Source: Sphingomonas sp.
GTDB taxonomy: Bacteria; Pseudomonadota; Alphaproteobacteria; Sphingomonadales; Sphingomonadaceae
Direction of reading: 5' to 3'
Assembly (NCBI GenBank): GCA_017849555.1
Contig: JAFIGU010000015.1
Coordinates: forward strand, 1-60,246
DNA length: 60,246 bases
Positions 1-8,787 of the stretch are shown here, in pieces; position 1 is the stretch's first letter, and each line of letters starts with the position of its first letter. A program made the translations under genes and the position numbers. Below the pieces are notes generated by a model. It saw nothing but the letters and a program-made list of their open reading frames with translations, searched no databases and was not told the DNA's origin.

Positions 1-159
1 CAGACCCGAGCCGAGATGCCCCCCGGTCTGGCCCACCGCCGAAATCGTCTCCGCGCGCAGCTCGTCCGCCACCTCGCGCAACCGCTCAGGCGGCAAACGA
101 CGCAGCGCCAACGGATCGGCTATCGTGTCAAGCAATGGCGTGTGGGGGAGGTCGCTCAT
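1..159 (-). CDS. dxs: 1-deoxy-D-xylulose-5-phosphate synthase, N-terminal fragment
   Basis: Only the first 53 codons are in the window; the gene runs off the left edge. The start reads [13 protein letters not shown] and continues to a TGGHLGSGL segment, which matches the N-terminus of DXS, the thiamine-diphosphate enzyme that condenses pyruvate and glyceraldehyde 3-phosphate in the first step of the MEP isoprenoid pathway. The ATG at 159 is the natural start, because the PLLDTI segment lies at the usual distance from the DXS N-terminus. It lies downstream of the zur-like gene on the same strand with a gap of about 50 bp, so read-through from merC-zur is possible. Assignment is by recognised family sequence. 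Confidence 0.85.
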   Translation of the reverse strand, partial: MSDLPHTPLLDTIADPLALRRLPPERLREVADELRAETISAVGQTGGHLGSGL

Positions 160-208
160 GCGAGCGTCCTACTCCAGCCGAAAACCGCTGTCGATTGCGA
201 CGGTTCGA

Positions 209-688
209 TCAGTTCGCCGGTTGCGCGCATATCGCGCAGGTGCCGCGCACCTCGATCACCGGACGTTCCGGGACAAAACCAACGCCTTCCGCCGCGCGGC
301 GCACCGCCTGGGTCAATTTGTCGTCGTCGAGATGCGTCGTCTGCCCGCAAACGTCGCACACCAGGAAAATGCAATCGTGGCGGCAATCGGGGTGCGCGTT
401 GGCGACATAGGCATTGGCGCTTTCCACCCGCCGCGCGAGATTCGCGCCGACGAACAGATCGAGGATGCGGTAGACGCTGTTGGCGGCGATCCGTCGCCCC
501 TCGCGCTTCGACACCGCATCAGCGATGTCATAGGCCGAGGCCGGTTTGTCGAACCCGGCGAGCGCGCCGAACACGCTGGCGCGCATCGCGGTCCATTGCT
601 CGCCCGACCGCTCCAGCGTCTGCTGCGCGGCGCGCGCGAGATCGTCGCCCTGCGGCTCGTGATGATCGTGGTGGGCGTGAGCGGCCAT
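209..688 (-). CDS. zur: Fur-family transcriptional regulator, Zur-like
   Basis: A 159-residue Fur-superfamily repressor. It opens with a His-rich segment (AHAHHDHHE), followed by a winged-helix DNA-binding region (about residues 30-90, with an NSVYRILD recognition segment) and a C-terminal metal-binding and dimerisation region. Two CxxC pairs, CDVC and CAIC, form the structural zinc site of Fur proteins. A Zur role rather than Fur or PerR is inferred from the His-rich start, from the preceding MerC-type membrane gene on the same strand, and from a Zur-box-like palindrome at 1145-1161 upstream of that gene. It is probably co-transcribed with merC (46-bp gap) and probably autoregulated. Confidence 0.8.
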   Translation of the reverse strand: MAAHAHHDHHEPQGDDLARAAQQTLERSGEQWTAMRASVFGALAGFDKPASAYDIADAVSKREGRRIAANSVYRILDLFVGANLARRVESANAYVANAHPDCRHDCIFLVCDVCGQTTHLDDDKLTQAVRRAAEGVGFVPERPVIEVRGTCAICAQPAN

Positions 689-734
689 AACCTAAATCTA
701 GGCCTCGCGAGGCCCCGCGACAACCCGGCGGGTG

Positions 735-1127
735 TCAGTTCTCGGCGCGGCGGTTGAGATCGTGACCGAACGCAAGGATGCCGACCCCGATCACCGTCCA
801 CAAAGCTTCGGCATGGCTGCCGTCGTGCGGCAGCGTCATCGCGCCGGCCATGATGCCGAGCCCCAGGCTGCCCATCGCCAGCGGCATCAGATAGCCGTGG
901 TGGAGCACCCCGCGGCCCAGCGCCACCGCGCCGAGAATGATCGCCAGCGTCAGCCCGACCTCGTGAAAGATCGGGTTGCCGAGCATCCCGCCGACCGTCG
1001 ACAGCATCGCCACCAGCACCGCGCTGGCGAGGCAATGCACCACGCACAGCCCGGACAGCATGATTGCCATCCGATCGAGCGCCCCCATCGGGCCAAGGCG
1101 AGTCGTGCTTCCCATTCGCCGCGCCAT
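735..1127 (-). CDS. MerC-domain inner-membrane protein
   Basis: A 130-residue hydrophobic protein with about four membrane spans and the MerC hallmark near the end of the first span (C28 and C32 in CVVHC). MerC proteins of mercury operons carry Hg(II) inward, but chromosomal MerC-like proteins next to fur/zur genes are found outside mer operons. There is no merA, merR or merP here, so mercury resistance is unlikely and a part in zinc or other metal homeostasis is inferred. It is the first gene of a two-gene minus-strand unit with the zur-like gene, and a candidate Zur box lies 18 bp upstream of its start. Confidence 0.75.
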   Translation of the reverse strand: MARRMGSTTRLGPMGALDRMAIMLSGLCVVHCLASAVLVAMLSTVGGMLGNPIFHEVGLTLAIILGAVALGRGVLHHGYLMPLAMGSLGLGIMAGAMTLPHDGSHAEALWTVIGVGILAFGHDLNRRAEN

Positions 1128-1144
1128 GTAGCGCGCCTGGCGGT

Positions 1145-1161
1145 ATGTTACAATATCACAT
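1145..1161. promoter_or_regulatory. Candidate Zur/Fur box
   Basis: The 17-mer ATGTTACAATATCACAT is an interrupted palindrome with ATGT and ACAT ends and an AT-rich centre, unlike the GC-rich surroundings. It resembles alphaproteobacterial Zur boxes (TGTTATAATATAACA type). It sits 18 bp before the merC start and about 100 bp before ctaA, so the merC-zur pair is the likely target. No footprint evidence is available. Confidence 0.55.
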
Positions 1162-1263
1162 CGTCAATTTTCCTTCGCCGGCCCGCCTTCGCTTGGCACA
1201 AAGGGCGGGCTGAGCTAGGCGCGGCGGGTCTTTTTCCTCATCGAATACGTTCAAGGGCGGCCC

Positions 1264-2292
1264 ATGCTGCAACCTACCCCCGGCTATGTTTCGACCGCCC
1301 GCCCCGCCACGCTGGCGCGCTGGCTGTGGTGCGTCGCGGCGCTGATCGTCGCGATGGTGGTGGTCGGCGGGATCACGCGGCTCACCGAATCCGGGCTGTC
1401 GATCACCCAGTGGAAGCCGATCAGCGGGATCATCCCCCCCCTCAACGACGCGCAATGGCAGGCCGAGTTCGCGGGCTACCAGCGCATCCCCGAATATCAG
1501 CAGCTCAACCGCGGAATGACGCTCGCCGGGTTCAAGGCGATCTTCTTCTGGGAATATATCCACCGCGTGCTGGGCCGCGTGATCGGGCTCGCCTTCGCGC
1601 TGCCCTTGCTCTGGTTCGTGGTGAAGCGCCGCGTACCGCGCGGCTATGGCTGGCGACTCACCGGGATTCTCGCGCTGGGCGGGCTGCAGGGCGCGATCGG
1701 CTGGTGGATGGTCAGCTCCGGCCTGTCGGTGCGCACCGACGTGAGCCATATCCGCCTCGCGGTCCATCTGATGACCGCGCTCGTGATCCTGGCGGCGATC
1801 GTATGGACCGCGCTCGATCTCAACGATCTCGCGCATAATCCGCTGGCGCGCCCGGCACGGCTGCGCCCGATCGCGATCATTGCCCTGCTACTGCTCGCCG
1901 CGCAGATCACCTTCGGCGCCTTCACCGCCGGGCTCGACGCGGGTTACGCCTTTGCCAGCTGGCCGCTGATGGGCGACGCTTTCTTTCCGCCCGAGGTGCC
2001 GATGCTGACCCCGGCGTGGATCAATGCGGTCGACAATCCGATCGTCGTCCAGTTCATCCACCGCTGGCTCGCCTTCGTCGCCGCGGGCGCGCTGTTCATC
2101 CTCGCCCTGCGCGCCGGGCGCGGGACGGGCACCGCGGTCGTGCTGCTGGTGGTGCTGCAGGTCTCGCTCGGCATCGCGACGCTGCTGACCGGGGTGCAGA
2201 TCGGCGTCGCGGTCGCGCATCAGGCCAATGCCGCGCTGCTGCTGATCGCCACCGTCGCCGCGGCGCATGTGATCGGCGCGCGGCGCCGGTGA
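1264..2292 (+). CDS. ctaA: Heme A synthase, COX15/CtaA family
   Basis: A 342-residue inner-membrane enzyme that oxidises heme O to heme A for cytochrome aa3-type oxidases. Eight membrane spans can be read. The family marker GGITRLTESGLSI is at about residues 35-47. The EYIHR motif (E97, H100) and further histidines in RLAVH, QFIHRW and AVAHQ supply the heme ligands of the two four-helix halves. Length is normal for alphaproteobacterial COX15. The start at 1264 follows a GGGCGG-type ribosome site. The stop overlaps the GTG start of cutA, so the two are translationally coupled. Confidence 0.93.
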   Translation: MLQPTPGYVSTARPATLARWLWCVAALIVAMVVVGGITRLTESGLSITQWKPISGIIPPLNDAQWQAEFAGYQRIPEYQQLNRGMTLAGFKAIFFWEYIHRVLGRVIGLAFALPLLWFVVKRRVPRGYGWRLTGILALGGLQGAIGWWMVSSGLSVRTDVSHIRLAVHLMTALVILAAIVWTALDLNDLAHNPLARPARLRPIAIIALLLLAAQITFGAFTAGLDAGYAFASWPLMGDAFFPPEVPMLTPAWINAVDNPIVVQFIHRWLAFVAAGALFILALRAGRGTGTAVVLLVVLQVSLGIATLLTGVQIGVAVAHQANAALLLIATVAAAHVIGARRR

Positions 2293-2603
2293 CCGCCACT
2301 ATCGCGATCGTCCAGGTCACCTGCCCCGATCGCGACACCGCCGAATCGATCGCGCGGACCTTGCTCGCGGAACGGCTGATCGCCTGCGCCAATATCCTCG
2401 ACTGCCGTTCGGTCTATCGCTGGCAGGGCGCGATCGAACAGGGCGACGAGGTGGCGATGCAGCTCAAGACGCTCCCCGCGCGGATCGATGCGGTGGCGGC
2501 GCGAATCGCCGCGCTCCACCCTTATGATCTTGCCGCGATCGAGCATTGGCCGGCGACCGCCACCCCCGCGGTCGCCGCGTGGGTCGCCGAAGCGGTATTA
2601 TAA
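2289..2603 (+). CDS. cutA: Divalent-cation tolerance protein CutA1
   Basis: A 104-residue small soluble protein of the CutA1 family, trimeric ferredoxin-like proteins linked to copper and other divalent-cation tolerance; the biochemical role is still unclear. Family landmarks are VTCPDRDTAESIARTLL near the start, RLIACANI in the middle, SVYRWQG, and the HPYDLAAI segment near the C-terminus. I chose GTG at 2289 because it overlaps the ctaA stop codon by 4 bp and gives the usual CutA length. It is likely co-expressed with ctaA; the functional link between the two is not obvious. Confidence 0.88.
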   Translation: MTATIAIVQVTCPDRDTAESIARTLLAERLIACANILDCRSVYRWQGAIEQGDEVAMQLKTLPARIDAVAARIAALHPYDLAAIEHWPATATPAVAAWVAEAVL

Positions 2604-2721
2604 TACCCGTCAGGAACCGCGCGGAAATCTTGACTTTCCGCCGGCCCTCCCGCATTGGCCGCGCGTCGGCGCCGTGCCCCGCGGGTGCGGCGTCCTTTCG
2701 TTTTGATGAGGTCGAACAGCC
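2604..2721 (+). promoter_or_regulatory. Leader region of rplM-rpsI
   Basis: This 118-bp stretch before rplM has a TTGACT -35-like hexamer at 2630-2635 but no clear -10. A GC-rich imperfect hairpin (GCCGTGCCC paired with GGGTGCGGC) lies at about 2670-2691 and is followed by a T-rich CCTTTCGTTTTG tract. It could be the ribosomal-protein promoter with an attenuator-like leader. This is a tentative reading from base pairing only. Confidence 0.3.
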
Positions 2722-3201
2722 ATGAAGGCGCTGATGAAGACCACCAAGTCGGCCAAGCCGCATGAGGTGGAGAAGAAGTGGCATATCGTCGATGCCGACG
2801 GCCTGGTGGTCGGTCGCGCGGCGGTGGTGATCGCCAATGTCCTGCGCGGCAAGCACAAGCCGAGCTTCACCCCGCACGTCGATTGCGGTGACAATGTCAT
2901 CGTGATCAACGCCGACAAGATCCGTTTCACCGGCAACAAGCTGGCGGACAAGGTCTATTACAAGCACACCGGCTATGCCGGCGGCATCAAGGGCGTCACC
3001 GCCGGCAAGGTGCTGGAAGGCCGCTTCCCCGAGCGCGTGCTCGAAAAGGCCGTCGAGCGCATGATCCCGCGCGGCCCGCTCGGTCGTCAGCAGATGCGCA
3101 ACCTGCGCATCTTCGCCGGCAGCGAGCATCCGCATGCCGCGCAGAACCCCGAGCCGCTCGACATCGCGGCGATGAACCGCAAGAACAAGGTGGGCGCATA
3201 A
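2722..3201 (+). CDS. rplM: 50S ribosomal protein L13
   Basis: A 159-residue L13 protein of the large ribosomal subunit, one of the early-assembly proteins that binds 23S rRNA. It has the N-terminal extension [13 protein letters not shown] usual in sphingomonads, then [18 protein letters not shown], the [16 protein letters not shown] loop, and the conserved [12 protein letters not shown] and MIPRGPLGR motifs. It forms the standard two-gene operon with rpsI. The L13 stop codon TAA and the S9 start ATG share one base, giving tight coupling and equal output. Confidence 0.97.
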   Translation: MKALMKTTKSAKPHEVEKKWHIVDADGLVVGRAAVVIANVLRGKHKPSFTPHVDCGDNVIVINADKIRFTGNKLADKVYYKHTGYAGGIKGVTAGKVLEGRFPERVLEKAVERMIPRGPLGRQQMRNLRIFAGSEHPHAAQNPEPLDIAAMNRKNKVGA

Positions 3202-3749
3202 TGTCCGACAATCGCCAGTCCCTCGCCGACCTCGGCGCCGCGCTCAACCAGCAGCGCGAGGCGGCCGTCACCGCTTCGGAAGACAAGGCCGAAGCCTATC
3301 TCGCCGGCCAGATCGACGAGCCGGTCCAGCGCGCCCCGCTGCGTGCGCAGGAGCTCGACAAGTTCGGCCGCGCCTATGCGACCGGTCGCCGCAAGGACGC
3401 CGTCGCCCGCGTGTGGCTCAAGCCCGGCACCGGCAAGATCACGATCAACGGCCGTGATCAGGAAATCTATTTCGCGCGTCCGACGCTGCGTCTCGTCATC
3501 AACCAGGTGTTCGGGATCACCGAGCGCGAAGGCCAGTATGACGTGATCTGCTCGGTCAAGGGCGGCGGGCTTTCGGGTCAGGCCGGCGCGGTCAAGCACG
3601 GCATCAGCCAGGCGCTGACCAAGTATGAGCCGGCGCTGCGTTCGCCGGTCAAGGCCGCCGGCTTCCTCACCCGCGACAGCCGCGCGGTGGAGCGTAAGAA
3701 GTACGGCCGCGCCAAGGCACGTCGTAGCTTCCAGTTCTCGAAGCGCTAA
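3201..3749 (+). CDS. rpsI: 30S ribosomal protein S9
   Basis: A 182-residue S9 protein. The conserved core starts at about residue 50 ([18 protein letters not shown]) and ends in the classic basic tail [20 protein letters not shown], which reaches the decoding centre near P-site tRNA. About 50 residues precede the core ([14 protein letters not shown] and on), an extension common in this order. It is the second gene of the rplM-rpsI operon and is followed within 25 bp by a strong intrinsic terminator. Confidence 0.97.
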   Translation: MSDNRQSLADLGAALNQQREAAVTASEDKAEAYLAGQIDEPVQRAPLRAQELDKFGRAYATGRRKDAVARVWLKPGTGKITINGRDQEIYFARPTLRLVINQVFGITEREGQYDVICSVKGGGLSGQAGAVKHGISQALTKYEPALRSPVKAAGFLTRDSRAVERKKYGRAKARRSFQFSKR

Positions 3750-3773
3750 TCCGCCTTCGGCGACAACGAATTG

Positions 3774-3802
3774 GGGCGGCCCGGCAACGGGCCGCCCTTT
3801 TT
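3774..3802 (+). terminator. Rho-independent terminator of rplM-rpsI
   Basis: A perfect 10-bp stem, GGGCGGCCCG (3774-3783) with CGGGCCGCCC (3788-3797), closed by a GCAA tetraloop and followed by TTTTT. It sits 24 bp after the rpsI stop. GNRA loop, stem length and T-run are all canonical. Confidence 0.93.
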
Positions 3803-3852
3803 CGTGTCCGGTGGGGGGCAACCGGTCGACACAGGCACCACCGTAGCTGCGG

Positions 3853-3894
3853 CCCCTTCGACTGCCTGCCTTGGCAGGCAGGCGCTCAGGACAG
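3853..3894 (+). repeat. 42-nt intergenic repeat, copy 1
   Basis: A 42-nt sequence running from CCCCTTCGACTGCC to GGACAG, with an internal GCCTGCC/GGCAGGC palindrome. The same 42 nt occur in exact reverse complement at 6756-6797. The rest of the 3803-4077 gap holds a second imperfect inverted repeat (GGTCCAT with ATGGACC, about 3905-3970) and no gene. It is of the REP-like kind common in sphingomonad intergenic DNA. Confidence 0.7.
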
Positions 3895-4077
3895 GCTTGA
3901 GCCGGGGTCCATCGGGAGGCAGGCGCTGGACAAGAGGCTCTAGCCGCAGGGCGTGCGGCACAATGGACCTCGGCTCAAGGCCCGGGTGACGACGGGAAAT
4001 TTACAGTCGGTCAGGCTATGTACAGCCTCGCCATTACAGGGTCCGCGCGCCTTCCCCTGCTCTCCCGGCCGCCCCCC

Positions 4078-4713
4078 ATGCCCGATCTCGCCCACTTTAC
4101 CCCGCACCTCCCCACCTTCGCGCTCCTGCTCGGCGTCATCGTCCTCGCCGGGATGCTGCGCCGCGTCCCGATCGTCGGGCGCGTCGTGAACCTCGCGATC
4201 CTGCTCGGTCTCGTCTTCGTGCTGGCGATGCTGGTCGACGAGCGCGGGCGGATGGACCCGCATGTCGGGCGCTTCATGCGCGCATTCGATTCGTCGGCCG
4301 AGGAGGTGACCGGCAAGGAAACCCGCGTCCGCATGTCGCGCGACGGGCATTTCTGGGTCACCGCCCGTTTCGGCGGCACGACGCGGCGGATGCTGGTCGA
4401 TAGCGGCGCGACGATCACCGCTTTGTCCGCCGACAGCGCGACCGAGGCCGGGCTCGATGTCGAGCAGCCCGATTTCCCGGTGCTGCTGCGCACCGCCAAC
4501 GGCACGATTCACGCGCAGACCGCCACCGTCGACGAATTGCAGCTCGGCAATGTCGTCGCCCGCGACCTGCCGGTGGTCGTCTCGCCGTCGTTCGGCAATG
4601 TCGACGTTTTGGGGATGAACTTCCTCTCGCGGTTGCAATCGTGGCGGGTCGAGGGCGACACGCTCGTGCTCGTCCCGCATCACCCGCAGCGCGCCGCGGT
4701 CGCTACATCCTGA
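4078..4713 (+). CDS. Membrane-anchored retropepsin-like aspartic protease (TIGR02281 type)
   Basis: A 211-residue protein with two hydrophobic segments (about residues 13-25 and 38-53) followed by a periplasmic clan AA aspartic protease domain. The active-site motif LVDSGAT is at residues 106-112 (D108). The hydrophobic-hydrophobic-Gly signature near the end (VDVLGMNFL) completes the fold. These are single-lobe enzymes that dimerise like retroviral proteases; substrates are unknown for this group. An in-frame ATG exists at 4018, but the sequence before MPDLAHF is not protein-like, so 4078 is preferred. It converges on modC with about 10 bp of overlap at the 3' ends. Confidence 0.75.
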   Translation: MPDLAHFTPHLPTFALLLGVIVLAGMLRRVPIVGRVVNLAILLGLVFVLAMLVDERGRMDPHVGRFMRAFDSSAEEVTGKETRVRMSRDGHFWVTARFGGTTRRMLVDSGATITALSADSATEAGLDVEQPDFPVLLRTANGTIHAQTATVDELQLGNVVARDLPVVVSPSFGNVDVLGMNFLSRLQSWRVEGDTLVLVPHHPQRAAVATS

Positions 4714-5305
4714 CCACCCGCGCGCACAGCCGCTCCGCCTCGCGCTCGTCGTGGGTGACGAGCAGCAGCGGCAGCCCGCTGTCGTCGCGCACGCGCTCGA
4801 TCAGCCGCATCGCTTCCTCGCGCCGCAGCGCGTCGAGCGACGACAAGGGCTCGTCGAGCAGCAGGAATTCGGGATCGGACAGCAACGCCCGACCGATTGC
4901 CACGCGCCGCGCTTCGCCCCCCGACAAGGCGCGCGGCCAGCGATCGAGCAGATGCGCGATATCGAGCGAGGCGGCGATCGTCGCCAGCCGCGCCGCATCC
5001 TTCGCGCCGTAGAGCAGGTTGCGCCGCACATCGAGATGCGGGAATAGCCGCGCGTCCTGAAAGACATAGCCGGCGCGGCGATGATGCGCCGGCACCTCCA
5101 CCCGCGCCGCGCGATCGGTCAGCACGCGTCCGCCGACACGGACATGCCCGCGATCGGGGCGCAGCAGCCCGGCGATCATGTCGAGCACGCTGGTCTTGCC
5201 GACGCCCGACGGGCCGACCAGCGCCACCGCCTGTTCTTCCGCGACGAAGGCGGTGGCGACCAAGGCATCGCCGCGGCGCAGCGTCACGTCGATATCAAAG
5301 GACAT
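4703..5305 (-). CDS. modC: Molybdate ABC transporter ATP-binding protein, short form
   Basis: A 200-residue ABC ATPase: Walker A GPSGVGKTS (about residues 31-39), Q-loop YVFQDARLFPH, signature LSGGEARRVAIGRAL, Walker B FLLLDEPLSSLD and H-loop THDE. Its place after modB and modA on the same strand identifies it as ModC, the energy subunit for molybdate uptake. It is short: typical ModC is about 350 residues with a C-terminal TOBE/Mop domain that binds molybdate, and here the protein stops after the ATPase core. The start at 5305 overlaps the end of modB by 11 bp. Confidence 0.85.
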   Translation of the reverse strand: MSFDIDVTLRRGDALVATAFVAEEQAVALVGPSGVGKTSVLDMIAGLLRPDRGHVRVGGRVLTDRAARVEVPAHHRRAGYVFQDARLFPHLDVRRNLLYGAKDAARLATIAASLDIAHLLDRWPRALSGGEARRVAIGRALLSDPEFLLLDEPLSSLDALRREEAMRLIERVRDDSGLPLLLVTHDEREAERLCARVVRM

Positions 5306-5978
5306 GCACGCCCCGCCCGGCGCGGCGCGCCAGCCATTCCGAGACGAGCAGCGCGACCAGGCTGATCGCGACCGAGATCGCCGCCAGCCGCCACACCAGA
5401 TCCTCCCCGCCCGGCCGCTGGAGCGCGGCATAGATGGCGAGCGGCAGCGTTTCGGTCTCGCCCGGCACGTTGGAGACGAAGGTGATCGTCGCGCCGAATT
5501 CCCCCAGCGCGCGCGCAAAGGCGAGCGTCGCCCCGGCGAGCACGCCCGGCCAGCACAAGGGCAAGGTGATCGTGCGGAAGGTCCGCCAGCGCCCCGCGCC
5601 CAGCGTCCGGGCCGCATCCTCGAGCCGCCGGTCGACCGACTCCAGCGACAGCCGGATCGCGCGCACCGCGAGCGGCAAGGCCATCACCGCCGCCGCCAGC
5701 GCCGCGCCGGTCCAGCGGAACAGCAGGGTCACCCCGAACCAGCGTTCGAGCGGCCCCCCGATCGGCCCCGCCGGCGCGAAGGCGATCAGCAGCACCCAGC
5801 CGGTCACCACCGGCGGCACCACCAACGGCAGATGGATCAGCGCATCGAGCAAGGTCCGCCCCGGAAACCGCCCGCGCGCCAGCGCGTAAGCGAGCAGGAA
5901 GGCGACCGGCAGCACCGCCAGCGTCCCTACCCCGCCGACCAGCAGCGACAGCCGCACGATCGACCAGACGCTCTCCAC
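5295..5978 (-). CDS. modB: Molybdate ABC transporter permease
   Basis: A 227-residue inner-membrane permease with about five to six spans and the binding-protein-dependent transport signature EDAARTLGAGRWRTFRTITLPL, the EAA loop that contacts the ATPase. LALAFARALGEFGATITF-type sequence and VPGETETLPLAIY are typical of ModB/CysW-type permeases. It lies between modA and modC, with very short gaps or overlap, so the three form one operon on the minus strand. Length is normal. Confidence 0.88.
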   Translation of the reverse strand: MESVWSIVRLSLLVGGVGTLAVLPVAFLLAYALARGRFPGRTLLDALIHLPLVVPPVVTGWVLLIAFAPAGPIGGPLERWFGVTLLFRWTGAALAAAVMALPLAVRAIRLSLESVDRRLEDAARTLGAGRWRTFRTITLPLCWPGVLAGATLAFARALGEFGATITFVSNVPGETETLPLAIYAALQRPGGEDLVWRLAAISVAISLVALLVSEWLARRAGRGVHVL

Positions 5979-5980
5979 CG

Positions 5981-6724
5981 TCAGGGCCGCGTGAAACCGA
6001 AGCGGGCGAAGATCGCGTGGCCGCGCGCACTCAGCAGGAAGCGGCGAAAGCCCTCCGCCGCCGGGTTACGCGACGCCGCGAGCCGCGCGACCGGATAACG
6101 GATCGGCGGGTGGCTCGATGCCGGGAACATGCCGGCGACGCGCACCTTCGTCGATGCCGCGGCGTCGGTTGCATAGACGATCCCGAACGGCGCAGCGCCA
6201 CGCTCGACCAGCGCCAGCGCCGCGCGGACATTCTCCACGCGCACCATTTTGGGCGCGATCGCCTGCCACGCGCCGAGCTTCTCGAGCGCCGCCTGGCCGT
6301 ATTTGCCTGCCGGCACCGCCGCCGGATCGGCCATCGCCACCGCGCCGCGCGCCAGCGTCGCGCCGAGCGTCCGCACCGTCAGCCGCGTCCGTCCGCTCGC
6401 CGGCTCGACCACCACCAATCGGTTGCCGACCAGATCGGCGCGCGTCCCCTGGGCCAGCAGGCCCTTCGCAGCGAGCGCGTCCATCCATTCCTCGTCGGCG
6501 GAGACGAACAGATCGGCCGGGGCGCCCGCGATCGCCTGCCGCGCGAGCGCGGAGGAGGCGGCGAAGGAGATCGTCGGCCGCTGATGCCCGGCGCTCGCCC
6601 AGGCATCCGCGGCGGCGTTCATCGATTCCTGCAACGAGGCGGCGGCGAGGACCAAAGGCGCGCGCTCCTGCGCGGCGGCGGGGATAGCGAGGAGCGCGAG
6701 GATAAGGGCGATCAAAGTGCGCAC
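5981..6724 (-). CDS. modA: Molybdate-binding periplasmic protein
   Basis: A 247-residue substrate-binding protein. The signal peptide MRTLIALILALLAIPAAA is cleaved before QERAP. The mature part has the ModA features LVLAAASLQESMNAAADAW, FAASSALARQ, GAPADLFVSADEEWMD, KYGQAALEKLG and GAAPFGIVYATDA. I chose GTG at 6724 because it starts the signal peptide directly and is preceded by a GGGAGAAG ribosome site; no good ATG exists in frame. It is the first gene of modABC. No ModE-like regulator is nearby. Confidence 0.87.
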   Translation of the reverse strand: MRTLIALILALLAIPAAAQERAPLVLAAASLQESMNAAADAWASAGHQRPTISFAASSALARQAIAGAPADLFVSADEEWMDALAAKGLLAQGTRADLVGNRLVVVEPASGRTRLTVRTLGATLARGAVAMADPAAVPAGKYGQAALEKLGAWQAIAPKMVRVENVRAALALVERGAAPFGIVYATDAAASTKVRVAGMFPASSHPPIRYPVARLAASRNPAAEGFRRFLLSARGHAIFARFGFTRP

Positions 6725-6755
6725 GCATCGCTTCTCCCAACCGTCACCCCGGCCT

Positions 6756-6797
6756 CTGTCCTGAGCGCCTGCCTGCCAAGGCAGGCAGTCGAAGGGG
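6756..6797 (-). repeat. 42-nt intergenic repeat, copy 2 (inverted)
   Basis: The exact reverse complement of 3853-3894, located between modA and lepA. The extended copy also carries GGCC ends (about 6751-6799). The two copies flank a 2.9-kb segment holding the protease gene and modABC. Confidence 0.7.
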
Positions 6798-6848
6798 CCG
6801 GGGTAACGGGGAGGCTCACCCGTCATTGGCGCAATGACGGGGAGAACA

Positions 6849-8645
<1,797 letters not shown>

Positions 8646-8787
8646 GATGACTGCGCCTCTACGGGCTGGCGCAACCTGCGTCAAAGGCGGCGCTGGCAAC
8701 ACAAGAGGGCTGGTGTTAAGCCTATGGGAACATTACGGGTCGCATGGTTCTGACTCGCGCCGGGAGGCGCTGTACAGGGGGTTCGAA

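Noticed and set aside
735..1127. Mercury-resistance locus
   Set aside because: Only a MerC-type protein is present; merR, merT, merP and merA are absent, and the neighbour is a Fur-family regulator.
4018..4077. Earlier ATG for the retropepsin-like protein
   Set aside because: The extra 20 residues read through repeat-like intergenic DNA and give no signal or domain; MPDLAHF at 4078 leads straight into the first membrane span.
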